A DNA stretch of 38,780 nucleotides from Saccharibacillus sp. O23 (GTDB lineage: Bacteria; Bacillota; Bacilli; Paenibacillales; Paenibacillaceae). Below are positions 1-7,391 of this stretch, piece after piece. Numbering within the stretch: the first letter of the stretch is position 1; every line of letters starts with the position of its first letter. The translations under genes were made by a program, and so were the position numbers. Location: positions 1 to 38,780 of the forward strand of contig NZ_NJDE01000036.1 in NCBI RefSeq assembly GCF_002205895.1, given 5' to 3'. The notes beneath the pieces were generated by a model. That model ran no database searches, had not been told where the DNA came from, and saw nothing but the letters and a program-made list of their open reading frames with translations.

Positions 1-205
1 AAGGATGTTGTGTGGTGAGTGGAGCGCAGTAGTGGACTCGTAGGTTGTGTTTTCTTTTTTCAAGAGACCGGGAAAGGCAAGGCCCCCTGCAGGGCCGATG
101 CCTTTTGATAGGAAGCGCAGGATGGCCGTCAGCTTGGGAAGCCGCTTCGGCTGGAAAGCTGACCGCGGCGCGCCGCAGCTGCCTTTCGTTCCAATCTCCC
201 GGCAA
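1..205. other. Left-edge stretch with no convincing gene
   Basis: No reading frame here has a ribosome binding site and a plausible start. The stretch is GC-rich and contains one copy (67-97) of the repeat found again at the right edge. On the minus strand the repeat reads as a short open stretch, ALQGALPFPVS, ending in a stop. It matches ALQGAWLFPVA in the partial gene at the right edge, so this looks like a decayed coding remnant related to that gene. If the molecule is circular, the two copies lie about 100 bases apart across the seam. Confidence 0.45.
67..97. repeat. Edge repeat, left copy
   Basis: This 31-base sequence matches positions 38743-38773 at 29 of 31 positions in the same orientation. 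It contains the self-complementary core GGCCC-TGCA-GGG. Both copies can be read as coding for ALQGA..FPV on the minus strand, so it is probably a duplicated piece of coding sequence and not a regulatory site. Confidence 0.6.
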
Positions 206-237
206 ACAAAAAGCGATCATCTGATTAATGATCGCCT
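206..237 (-). terminator. Terminator of the first small-gene operon
   Basis: On the minus strand an 8-bp stem GCGATCAT/ATGATCGC (arms 213-220 and 228-235) is followed by TTTTTG. The stop codon of the adjacent gene (225-227) lies in the loop, which places the terminator at the very end of the operon. Confidence 0.75.
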
Positions 238-599
238 TCTACATAATGAACATACAGCCGCTTTAATAGTTCCTCTGCTTGCTCCGGATCGTTAGGGACT
301 GGAACGTTAATTTGAATCCCGGACCCATGAAGTCTCTTCATGAAATCCGCCGGATCAAATTTCTCGGCAAGCTCTATACTTTCGTTCCGAATATCCACTA
401 TTGCCATGTATTCCGGAAAAATAATATGCCCGTCTTTTGATTCGGCTATCATATAATCTTCGGAATCGGTGATTTTAACCGCTTGATAATAGCTCTTTTT
501 TTCCTTTAAATAATCGAACATTTCCTGTTCACCACTGAGCCGATCTGCAGCATGGTAACGACCATCCGGCTCATACCGATAACCGAAATAAGTATTCAT
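225..599 (-). CDS. Small protein of unknown function (124 aa)
   Basis: I do not recognise the family. The protein is soluble, acidic and without membrane segments or clear motifs; it begins MNTYFGYRYEPDGRYHAAD. The ATG at 597-599 is chosen because GGAGGA lies 4-5 bases upstream; the longer frame reaching 635 would overlap the previous gene and has no such site. It is the last gene of a five-gene operon that starts at 2087, 16 bases after its upstream neighbour, and ends in a terminator hairpin. Its place next to the transfer operon suggests an accessory plasmid role, but that is only inference. Confidence 0.75.
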   Translation of the reverse strand: MNTYFGYRYEPDGRYHAADRLSGEQEMFDYLKEKKSYYQAVKITDSEDYMIAESKDGHIIFPEYMAIVDIRNESIELAEKFDPADFMKRLHGSGIQINVPVPNDPEQAEELLKRLYVHYVEGDH

Positions 600-615
600 G
601 ACTTCCTCCAATCGC

Positions 616-993
616 TTACTGATCTGCCGGTTCATACCCCGCTGCCTTTAAAGCGTCCATAAACGCAGCGCTGCTATCCTGCTCCTGGATCTTTTTTTCA
701 TCTGCGAAAACACACAAGGCTTGAGCAATCGACACGCCATCTATGTCATTTTCTAAAATATCGCATATTTTTTCAGCGTTATAAGACACGTTTCTAAGGT
801 TATCCAAAATAAGCGAAGCATGTTGGCCTGGCATGGATACAATCCATTGCGCCATTTCAGCCCTGCCAAAATACACGTCTATCCCGGAATCCCTTGCGCT
901 AATATACAAATAGTAATGACCACCTTCGTAAACGGTATAGCGTTTAATTTCGCCGGTCCATTCCATCTGATCATTTGAACAAGCAAATTTCAT
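616..993 (-). CDS. Small protein of unknown function (125 aa)
   Basis: No family is recognised. The sequence (MKFACSNDQMEWTGEIKRYTV) looks like a soluble alpha/beta protein. Residues 60-85 (ILDNLRNVSYNAEKICDIL) could form a helix, and there is no signal peptide. The start is supported by AGGAG seven bases upstream of the ATG. Only one base separates the stop of the preceding gene from this start, which indicates translational coupling within the operon. Function unknown; confidence is in the gene and not in any role. Confidence 0.78.
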   Translation of the reverse strand: MKFACSNDQMEWTGEIKRYTVYEGGHYYLYISARDSGIDVYFGRAEMAQWIVSMPGQHASLILDNLRNVSYNAEKICDILENDIDGVSIAQALCVFADEKKIQEQDSSAAFMDALKAAGYEPADQ

Positions 994-994
994 T

Positions 995-1468
995 TCAGAA
1001 CTCCTCTCCGTCTTCCGGATCCGTCTCGCCAGCCAAGTTTAATATAGAAGATTTACGGCGGATCTCTAGCAGCTGTAAAAATACCCGATACAATTTATCA
1101 TCTGCGTTCCCTAAGAAATGCTGCAGGTCGAATTTATGAAGCCTACCGGTGAATAGTTCGACCCCTGCTCTTACCAAAAGCTTATAACTGCTAGAAAGCC
1201 CTGTTACAATCTCCGATTCATTATGGAATCCGTCTTCTTCGCCGTTATCGCCCTTGATGACAACCCACTCCCCGAAGTACCAGGAAAGCGGCGAATCTTC
1301 ATCGTCCCATTTGATCCGATAAAAGACTTCCGGAAGCGCAGCAATGTAAGCGCCGGCCGCATACTCACTCGACCAGAAACTTTTGAATCGACTTTGAAGC
1401 TGCTCATAGTTACTTTGATGCTGTTCCGAAACAAAAAACAAGGCATGACTTGTTGCTTTAACGCTCAT
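995..1468 (-). CDS. Small protein of unknown function (157 aa)
   Basis: The protein begins MSVKATSHALFFVSEQHQSN and is rich in aromatic residues, with segments such as YFGEWVVIKGDNGEEDGFHNESE and LYRVFLQLLEIRRK. No known domain is recognised. The open frame extends to 1585 but would overlap the upstream membrane-protein gene, whereas the ATG at 1466-1468 has AGGAG ten bases upstream and follows that gene's stop (1482) closely. It is the third of five cotranscribed genes. Confidence 0.75.
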   Translation of the reverse strand: MSVKATSHALFFVSEQHQSNYEQLQSRFKSFWSSEYAAGAYIAALPEVFYRIKWDDEDSPLSWYFGEWVVIKGDNGEEDGFHNESEIVTGLSSSYKLLVRAGVELFTGRLHKFDLQHFLGNADDKLYRVFLQLLEIRRKSSILNLAGETDPEDGEEF

Positions 1469-1481
1469 AAGATTCACGCTC

Positions 1482-1856
1482 CTATTTATTTTGGGAAGCC
1501 GCGGATACTTCTCTAACCAACTCGTAAACCAAGTACGGAAAACCGATGATCCCGACAAACAAAGCAACAAACGTCTTGATGGCAACCTTTGAAAATTTAA
1601 AAATCAACCAGATCAAAAGCGGCGGCCGGTAGATCGCTCGGGCAACCTTTGTTTCCAGGTGCGGCTCACGATAAAACCATTTATAAAAAAAACGGTTCAG
1701 CAAGTGGTATCCAGCCGGAATACCGGCAACTAAAAAGGTCGTAAACAAACTGTACTTGAGCAGCAGCGGAAGCAAAATATAAAGCACGATCCCGGCCAAT
1801 ACGGGTTTCAGCAAATACCTTGCGTATGCATTCGGTCCAAGCAGCTCATATAACAT
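1482..1856 (-). CDS. Small membrane protein (124 aa)
   Basis: Hydrophobic segments lie at roughly residues 18-35 (LKPVLAGIVLYILLPLLL), 37-55 (FTTFLVAGIPAGYHLL) and 92-112 (FVALFVGIIGFPYLVYEL), so two or three membrane spans are likely. A central basic stretch (YKWFYREPHLETKVARAIYR) would face the cytoplasm. Two ATGs lie six bases apart; the second (1854-1856) sits seven bases from AGGAGG and is preferred over the first, which almost touches it. The organisation recalls small TcpE/TcpD-type membrane subunits, but no family can be assigned. Confidence 0.72.
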   Translation of the reverse strand: MLYELLGPNAYARYLLKPVLAGIVLYILLPLLLKYSLFTTFLVAGIPAGYHLLNRFFYKWFYREPHLETKVARAIYRPPLLIWLIFKFSKVAIKTFVALFVGIIGFPYLVYELVREVSAASQNK

Positions 1857-1871
1857 GACCATCCCTCCTGT

Positions 1872-2087
1872 TCAAATGGATCCCTGGTTGTTCATCTCCT
1901 CCGCAATTTTCATATAGGCTTGATGATCGGACAGCTTTATTCGTTTGGCCTTCTGATCCTGGAACATGGCCGTCAAATAAGCTAAAACGAAAGATTCTGT
2001 TTTCCCTGGTGCGATTTCATTTAAAATCGCTTGTAATTCGGCCTTAACATTAGGAACTGCCTTGATATTCTTGCGGGTATCCGCCAA
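1872..2087 (-). CDS. First gene of small operon, unknown function (71 aa)
   Basis: This short, mostly helical soluble protein begins MADTRKNIKAVPNVKAELQA and contains IAPGKTESFVLAYLTAMF. It starts at TTG (2085-2087), six bases after a strong AGGAGGT. The promoter directly upstream carries three operator-like boxes. As the promoter-proximal gene it could be the autoregulator of the operon, but no helix-turn-helix can be confidently seen, so this is only a possibility. Confidence 0.68.
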   Translation of the reverse strand: MADTRKNIKAVPNVKAELQAILNEIAPGKTESFVLAYLTAMFQDQKAKRIKLSDHQAYMKIAEEMNNQGSI

Positions 2088-2122
2088 AGCCGCACCTCCT
2101 GTTCAAAATTCCTCTTACATCC

Positions 2123-2186
2123 ATTATAACCCATTTTGGATACAAAACATAGCTTTTTGTATCCAAAAAATACACTTTTGTATCCA
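2123..2186 (-). promoter_or_regulatory. Promoter with three TTTGTATCCA operator boxes
   Basis: A perfect minus-strand -10 box TATAAT lies at 2123-2128, 36 bases before the first gene's start. Upstream sit TGGATACAAA (2137-2146) and its inverse TTTGTATCCA (2156-2165), then a second TTTGTATCCA (2177-2186). The last two start 21 bases apart, about two helical turns. The boxes cover the -35 region, so a repressor bound to them would block transcription. The regulator is not identified. Confidence 0.65.
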
Positions 2187-2255
2187 GCCGTTTCTGCTGC
2201 CTTATTCCTTTTATTCAGCATCCTCAACGGATGTAAGCTCAAGGTTGTTTCGATA

Positions 2256-2286
2256 AAAAAAGAAGCAGCTCATTGAGCCGCTTCTT
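2256..2286 (-). terminator. Terminator of the transfer operon
   Basis: On the minus strand a 10-bp stem (arms 2262-2271 and 2275-2284, one G-U pair) is followed by a run of seven T. It lies just after the stop codon of the hydrolase gene and closes the long transfer operon. Confidence 0.8.
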
Positions 2287-2287
2287 T

Positions 2288-3472
2288 TCACTTAATTTCC
2301 GGATCCTGAATGATCGGATTAAATCCTTTAACGTAAGGTAATGGATCGACCGGCGAGTCCTTAATCCGGACTTCAAAATGCAAATGCGCTCCTTTTGAGC
2401 CACCGGTGTTCCCGATCGCGCCGATCTCCTGTCCAGCGGCAACTTGATCGCCAGCCCAAAACGGCGAGGTACTGACCATATGCCCGTACAGCGTCGATAC
2501 ATTGTTTCCGTGGTCAATAATGATGCAGTTTCCGTAGCCGCCGCGAACCCCGCTAAATATGACCGTACCGGGCATAAACGCCACGATCGGAATGCCGGTT
2601 GAATCTCCCGGTGCAGCTATATCTATTCCTGCGTGCTGTTTTCCCCACCGAACTTTATATCCCGATGTGATGATCCTTGCGGACGTTCCCGGCCAAACCG
2701 TGCCTTCGCCAGACACAATCGCCGTACCGCCACTGACATACGATTCCGCGAAATCCAGCACATCTTTGACGTACTTTTTGCTGTTGTTGTATGCATACAG
2801 CGCCTTGTCGAGCTTCCCATCTGCTCCACCGTTGGCCGCCAAATATTTTGCTGCAGACATAATCGCATCCTGGACACTCCACGGATCCGGGATGCCGTCA
2901 CCGTCTCCATCTGTTCCATAACCGCCGTATTTGGCGACTACGGCTGGATCTCTCAACTCGGCAAGGGATATATCACCGCGCCCTAGTCCGCCGCATGTTG
3001 GATGATTCCAACCGACCCAGGTGCAGGGCATAAATTGCATATGCCCAACGGCCCCTGCGTAACTCTCGGATACGTTAGTAGAAAACACGGTTTCGACTCG
3101 ATGGACACCGGCCAGGATGTTCCACGGGACGCCATATTCGGCTTCGGCGGCTTTATAGTATTCGATAAATTCAGGCGGGATAGCTTCTAGTCCGGTTTGT
3201 GAAATTTGGCCTCCTCTCGTAAAGCTTCGAGTATCGCTCGATGAAGAAAAACTGGCCATAAACAAACTGCCTATGAAAACAACAAGGATCAGCAGCAAAA
3301 CCAAAATTACGCCGCCGATCAGAATGATCTTCATTCCGATCGGCGATTTAGCTACGGTCTTGGCTGCAGTAACGGCGGCTTTTTTCGCTGCTTTTTTAGC
3401 AGCTGCTCCGGCTACCTGCTTGGCTGCACTCGGTCGGCGCTCCTGATCCGGATCGTGAGAAGGTTGTTCCAT
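2288..3472 (-). CDS. Bifunctional peptidoglycan hydrolase of the transfer apparatus (lytic transglycosylase + M23 peptidase)
   Basis: The product locally opens the cell wall so that the conjugation channel can be built, the role of VirB1/TcpG/CwlT-type proteins. An alanine/lysine-rich cytoplasmic head is followed by one membrane span (about residues 47-72), then a lytic transglycosylase domain (about 100-225) with the likely catalytic glutamate in VHRVETVF near residue 128 and GAVGHMQFMP downstream. A C-terminal M23 metallopeptidase domain (about 265-385) has the zinc ligands in HAGID (near 282) and HLHFE (near 364). The ATG at 3470-3472 lies two bases after the upstream stop; a TTG five codons earlier is an alternative. 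It is the last gene of the operon. Confidence 0.9.
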   Translation of the reverse strand: MEQPSHDPDQERRPSAAKQVAGAAAKKAAKKAAVTAAKTVAKSPIGMKIILIGGVILVLLLILVVFIGSLFMASFSSSSDTRSFTRGGQISQTGLEAIPPEFIEYYKAAEAEYGVPWNILAGVHRVETVFSTNVSESYAGAVGHMQFMPCTWVGWNHPTCGGLGRGDISLAELRDPAVVAKYGGYGTDGDGDGIPDPWSVQDAIMSAAKYLAANGGADGKLDKALYAYNNSKKYVKDVLDFAESYVSGGTAIVSGEGTVWPGTSARIITSGYKVRWGKQHAGIDIAAPGDSTGIPIVAFMPGTVIFSGVRGGYGNCIIIDHGNNVSTLYGHMVSTSPFWAGDQVAAGQEIGAIGNTGGSKGAHLHFEVRIKDSPVDPLPYVKGFNPIIQDPEIK

Positions 3473-3474
3473 GC

Positions 3475-4107
3475 TTAGGCCCCCCAACTTTCTAACTCTA
3501 ATTCATCCACTAACCAAGCTCCTTCATACTTCCTTAGCGTCACATAATATTGCTGCTCCTCGGTGTATGCCTCGCCTTTAGCCGGGATCACGTCACCCGT
3601 AATCATCACGCACCAAACAATTTCAGCCGGATCATAGCTGTCTACCGGCAATACCTCTGATTCCGCCACGCTTGTTGTTTGATAGTCTAGCGTCTGCCGG
3701 CGAATCTGAGTTTTCTCGCTCGTATAGAAGGCTTTGGCCATATATGCTTTACTGTTCTCAATATACGATTCCGGATTCCTGGAATCATACGTGTAATAAG
3801 CTTCCGCAAATTTTTGAGCAATATCCTTTGTTTCCTGCTGCTCCGATTGCGGGAGGATCGCTTTAACTTCGACCCTCTCTTTCCTTTCGGTTGCAGAACC
3901 GGCGCCTGATACAAGATCAGACGCCGGTTCTTTTTCTACTACTGCCGGTTCGCTCTGCTCCGCAGCTGGTGGCGTTTCAGCCACTTCCTCTGGAACGGAT
4001 CGGAAACCGCCGTTTAGCCATACGACTGCTGTTGTAATCAAAAGCAGCGTACAAAACAGAAAGATAAACAGCTTGATTCGATCTGAACGAAACTCCAACC
4101 TAAACAC
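3475..4107 (-). CDS. Membrane-anchored VirB8/TcpC-like transfer protein (210 aa)
   Basis: A short basic N-terminus is followed by one membrane span (FIFLFCTLLLITTAVVWL), a proline/glutamate-rich linker and an extracellular domain of about 120 residues. That domain ends in EEQQYYVTLRKYEGAWLVDELELESW, the layout of NTF2-like VirB8 domains that assemble the channel core. Assignment rests on architecture and operon position, so it is tentative. Translation starts at GTG (4105-4107) with GGAG seven bases upstream, three bases after the stop of the VirB6-like gene. Confidence 0.68.
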   Translation of the reverse strand: MFRLEFRSDRIKLFIFLFCTLLLITTAVVWLNGGFRSVPEEVAETPPAAEQSEPAVVEKEPASDLVSGAGSATERKERVEVKAILPQSEQQETKDIAQKFAEAYYTYDSRNPESYIENSKAYMAKAFYTSEKTQIRRQTLDYQTTSVAESEVLPVDSYDPAEIVWCVMITGDVIPAKGEAYTEEQQYYVTLRKYEGAWLVDELELESWGA

Positions 4108-4110
4108 GGC

Positions 4111-6927
4111 TTATCTCCCCTTCCGTCCCCACGGGAACCATCTGCGACCTTTTCGATCCGTCTCACCGGATGCTGGCGGCTGTGATTCGCTCGATCCGTC
4201 TTCTCGAACCTCATTCTGCTCCACTACCCGATTGATGAACGTACTGCTGTTTTGGCGGTCCGTTCGGCTAATGTTTTCAGCATTGTTCGTCTCGTGCAGC
4301 TCATTCACCGTCTTTGACGTATTCTCGTCTCGGACAATGTTTTTGTTTTCGGTATGCGTTTGCTGCACCGTCTGTTTCACATTGCGATTTTCATTGACGA
4401 TCGTATTTGTGTTCTCATTCAGATTCTTGTTAACTTCTTCGTTCTGGGTTTTCTTCCGGTTCTCGTTGACCGTTTGATTCCGGACCGTATTTTGATTCTC
4501 GTTCGTCGTTCTGTTGTTCGACTCATTCGTATTGCGGACCGTGTTTTGATTTTCGGTCGTTGTCTTGTTGTTCGTCTCATTCATATTGCGAACCAAGTTC
4601 TGATTGCCAGTCGTATTCCGGTTCGTCGTTTCCGTAATATTCTGCTTCTGCGCGTTGTTCTCGTTACGCTGCACCGTCCGATCTTCGGTGTTCGAGCGGT
4701 TAACCACTTCGTTCACGTTCTGTTTGTCTAACTGCGTTGCAAACTGGTTACGTGATGTTTCACGCGAAACATCTCGGTTAACGACTTGATTATCCAGCTG
4801 GTTCATGTTGTCGTTTCGGCTGGTGACAACATGGGCATTCGTACTGCGATTTACGATCTCGCTTTCGCTGCCAGTCCGAATTTCTTGCCCCGCGCGGCTG
4901 CCATCGCGCGGTATAGCTGGAATCGGCGTAACTGTTCCAGGAACCGCCCCAGCTGCTGGACCGGCATTCGTCGTGCGATCTGTGCGCGTAACCAATGGAA
5001 TGACCGAATTGCTGTTTTCCTGGCTAACCGGCACATGCCGAACGGAACTGATGGTCGGCGCATTAGACAGATCTCGATCAACGATCGCTGGACTGATATT
5101 TCGGTCCACCGGACCGGCATTAAGCGCAGGACTGATAGCCGCAGCACGCTTTGCCTGTTGCTTCGCCGCGGAACTTGCAGTTGTACCAAACGGTAGGACT
5201 TTTACGCCGCCGCCGATCTGCTTCGGATCCTCGACGATTGAATAATCTGCGTCGATAATATTCGGTCCTTTTTTGTTATGCGGCAGCGCGTTCGGATTCC
5301 GCCGATCGACAAAATCTGGCGTAACGTATTCTGGTCCTGCCGACATAGCGCTTCCGCTTGAGCTGCTTGCGCCGGTCGTCCCGGTCGCTGCGTATTCCTC
5401 TTGATCCGCTTTGATTCCCTGATTCGGCAGATCAAATTTCCGGCTCCGATTGTACAGCGCATGCCCGGCTTGTACAGTCTTCTTGGAGCCGAACTTCCCA
5501 GCGCGGCTAACTAAATCAAACCCTTTAGATCCTGTTCTTCGTGCGGCCACCCCCGCTAAACCGGCCGCTGCCCGACTACCAGGCACGGCATCCATCACCC
5601 GGCCCATACGTGAGCTATAATCGCGGAAGCTGTCCAATGATCCGCGGGTTGTGCTGGAAACATTGGCCGTTGCCGTATTGATAAACGAAAGCAGCTCCTG
5701 GCGCTTCCACCAAACCCCGAAGAATACAAGAATCTGCATCCCCAAAACAAACAGGTAGCCGTAAGTTGTTTCGCCAACTGCAGCATACAATACTTTGGAA
5801 ATTGTAAAGATTACCGTCATGAGCAAAGCGAATCCGACTTTCATAAGCAGCGCATGGAGCGTCTTCATCGCCCACTCAAACGCTTTCCCCTGCCAAGCAG
5901 GGACCAACGCCATAAGAAGCGGAACAGGTGAAAATAGCACCATCGCAATGAAAATAACTTGGTATAGCAGTACGGCTGCCGCCATAAGAAGCATCATAGA
6001 TCCCAACATCAAATTACTGATGAACAGCAGGATTATAAACCAAGTACGACTGCCAAGACCCTCTACGCCCATCATCTTATTGCCGCTTTTAACCTGGCTT
6101 TCAACGAACTTTGCCCGTTCTTCACTTCCATAGTTCAATGCTAAAATAGCTGGATCTCCAGTCGAGTCACCAAATTGCATAAACATAAATGGCTTGTAGA
6201 CCATAATGTCGAACATCTGGTTTTGCATAGATGCGATTCCTTCATATCCGGTATAGCCGGATCCGCTGCTAACGACATTACCGGAAATGTTCATAACGCT
6301 GTTTTGCATTTGCTTTGAAAAATCGTTTAAACCGGTTAATACTTTGTCTGCTTGCGAAAAGAACCCTAGTGAAAAAACAAAGACCAAAAGCATGGAAAGC
6401 ATTCCACTTGTCGCCTTACTTTGCTGTCGCTTTACCATGCCGACGTATATAGCCCAGGCTCCGACTAGGGCAATCATAAAGATGGCCAATATAGACCAAA
6501 GTCCATTCTCTTGAAAAGTTCCGTTTTTAAACCCAGAAATCGTGCGGATCGACTCTGCGATCTGGGCAATGATAGAATCTATAAAATCTAGCTTGAATGC
6601 TTCGCCAACAACCAGAATAACGAAATTGACAATAATCACGATGAATACCCATGCAGAATTAAGAAATTCAAGGCGCGTAGCCTGGATCCCATCGTCGATC
6701 TTACCCGAAATATTGAACGGGTTTTTCGTCTTATCAATGTGCAGATCAAGGGCATAGCTGCTGACTGGATGCTCTCCGGATTTTAGCGTTACGGCCCCTT
6801 CTTGCTTTTTGGATTCCGGCAGGACGTTATCTTCCAGCGAACTTGCTCGAACCGCTGTTCCAAAAAACGAGAACAGCAGCATCAAGACGAATAACCACTT
6901 GATCGTGTATCGGACTCGTTGTTTCAT
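4111..6927 (-). CDS. VirB6/TrbL-like polytopic channel protein with asparagine-rich tail (938 aa)
   Basis: An N-terminal signal sequence precedes about seven hydrophobic segments, among them WVFIVIIVNFVILVVGEAF, SILAIFMIALVGAWAIYVG, LLVFVFSLGFF and LLYQVIFIAMVLFSPVPLLMAL, ending near residue 410. This is the layout of VirB6-type inner-membrane channel proteins. The remaining 500 residues are hydrophilic, and residues about 690-900 are dominated by N, T, E and R in degenerate repeats of about 20 residues (NQNTVRN, NESNNRTTNENQ). The start overlaps the stop of the lipoprotein gene by four bases. Embedded in the tail region is a parS-like site. Confidence 0.82.
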   Translation of the reverse strand: MKQRVRYTIKWLFVLMLLFSFFGTAVRASSLEDNVLPESKKQEGAVTLKSGEHPVSSYALDLHIDKTKNPFNISGKIDDGIQATRLEFLNSAWVFIVIIVNFVILVVGEAFKLDFIDSIIAQIAESIRTISGFKNGTFQENGLWSILAIFMIALVGAWAIYVGMVKRQQSKATSGMLSMLLVFVFSLGFFSQADKVLTGLNDFSKQMQNSVMNISGNVVSSGSGYTGYEGIASMQNQMFDIMVYKPFMFMQFGDSTGDPAILALNYGSEERAKFVESQVKSGNKMMGVEGLGSRTWFIILLFISNLMLGSMMLLMAAAVLLYQVIFIAMVLFSPVPLLMALVPAWQGKAFEWAMKTLHALLMKVGFALLMTVIFTISKVLYAAVGETTYGYLFVLGMQILVFFGVWWKRQELLSFINTATANVSSTTRGSLDSFRDYSSRMGRVMDAVPGSRAAAGLAGVAARRTGSKGFDLVSRAGKFGSKKTVQAGHALYNRSRKFDLPNQGIKADQEEYAATGTTGASSSSGSAMSAGPEYVTPDFVDRRNPNALPHNKKGPNIIDADYSIVEDPKQIGGGVKVLPFGTTASSAAKQQAKRAAAISPALNAGPVDRNISPAIVDRDLSNAPTISSVRHVPVSQENSNSVIPLVTRTDRTTNAGPAAGAVPGTVTPIPAIPRDGSRAGQEIRTGSESEIVNRSTNAHVVTSRNDNMNQLDNQVVNRDVSRETSRNQFATQLDKQNVNEVVNRSNTEDRTVQRNENNAQKQNITETTNRNTTGNQNLVRNMNETNNKTTTENQNTVRNTNESNNRTTNENQNTVRNQTVNENRKKTQNEEVNKNLNENTNTIVNENRNVKQTVQQTHTENKNIVRDENTSKTVNELHETNNAENISRTDRQNSSTFINRVVEQNEVREDGSSESQPPASGETDRKGRRWFPWGRKGR
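4756..4771. promoter_or_regulatory. parS-like site inside the VirB6-like gene
   Basis: TGTTTCACGCGAAACA differs at one base from the palindromic Bacillus parS form TGTTTCACGTGAAACA. It encodes part of RDVSRETS. Simple counting gives less than about one in a thousand odds for a 15/16 match by chance in a random sequence of this length. Whether the host Spo0J/ParB binds it is unknown. Confidence 0.45.
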
Positions 6928-7391
6928 TCGCTGCTCAACTCCTTGAGTACCGTTTTCGTCTCCTCCAATCGGGAAACGATCTCCTCAAAGCCTGGGGTTT
7001 CACCGTAACTATCTTTCTTCCAGCCCTCGTCCGTCTTTTCAATTTTAAAATTCTCGCTATCCAGCTGATCTGCCTTCGCCGGATTGAGGTATTCCATCAG
7101 GTAATAATACGTGTTGTCGTCCAGCTTCCACTGTGTCAGCGAATAGCTGGTTACTTCATACTCGGGATGCTTGGGCGGCGAGTTCAGATCCCAATTCATG
7201 AAATCCATGTCAGCCGCGATCAGATCAGTTAGTGCCTTATAGTCCTGTTTTAGCTGTGCGTCTACGTACTTCACGGGAATGTCAGCCGGTCCAACGCCGT
7301 TAATTTTCTCCGGTTCGTCGCTGCGGCCGCTGCACGCAATAACCAGAATCGTTATTGCGGCAAGGACCAGCAGCGTCAGCAGCCGCTTCAT
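6924..7391 (-). CDS. Transfer-operon lipoprotein (155 aa)
   Basis: A basic start (MKRLL), a hydrophobic core and the lipobox LVIAC (Cys at residue 20) show a lipoprotein anchored outside the membrane. The mature part is acidic and about 135 residues long, with NTF2-like character (VKYVDAQLKQDYKALTDLIA and YYYLMEYLNPAK). No exact family is recognised. The gene overlaps both neighbours by four bases (ATGA), so it is translationally coupled to the VirB4 and VirB6 genes and is probably a structural part of the channel. Confidence 0.78.
   Translation of the reverse strand: MKRLLTLLVLAAITILVIACSGRSDEPEKINGVGPADIPVKYVDAQLKQDYKALTDLIAADMDFMNWDLNSPPKHPEYEVTSYSLTQWKLDDNTYYYLMEYLNPAKADQLDSENFKIEKTDEGWKKDSYGETPGFEEIVSRLEETKTVLKELSSE

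Noticed and set aside
47..295. 82-codon plus-strand frame at the left edge
   Set aside because: It has no ribosome binding site and runs through the terminator and the end of a real minus-strand gene.
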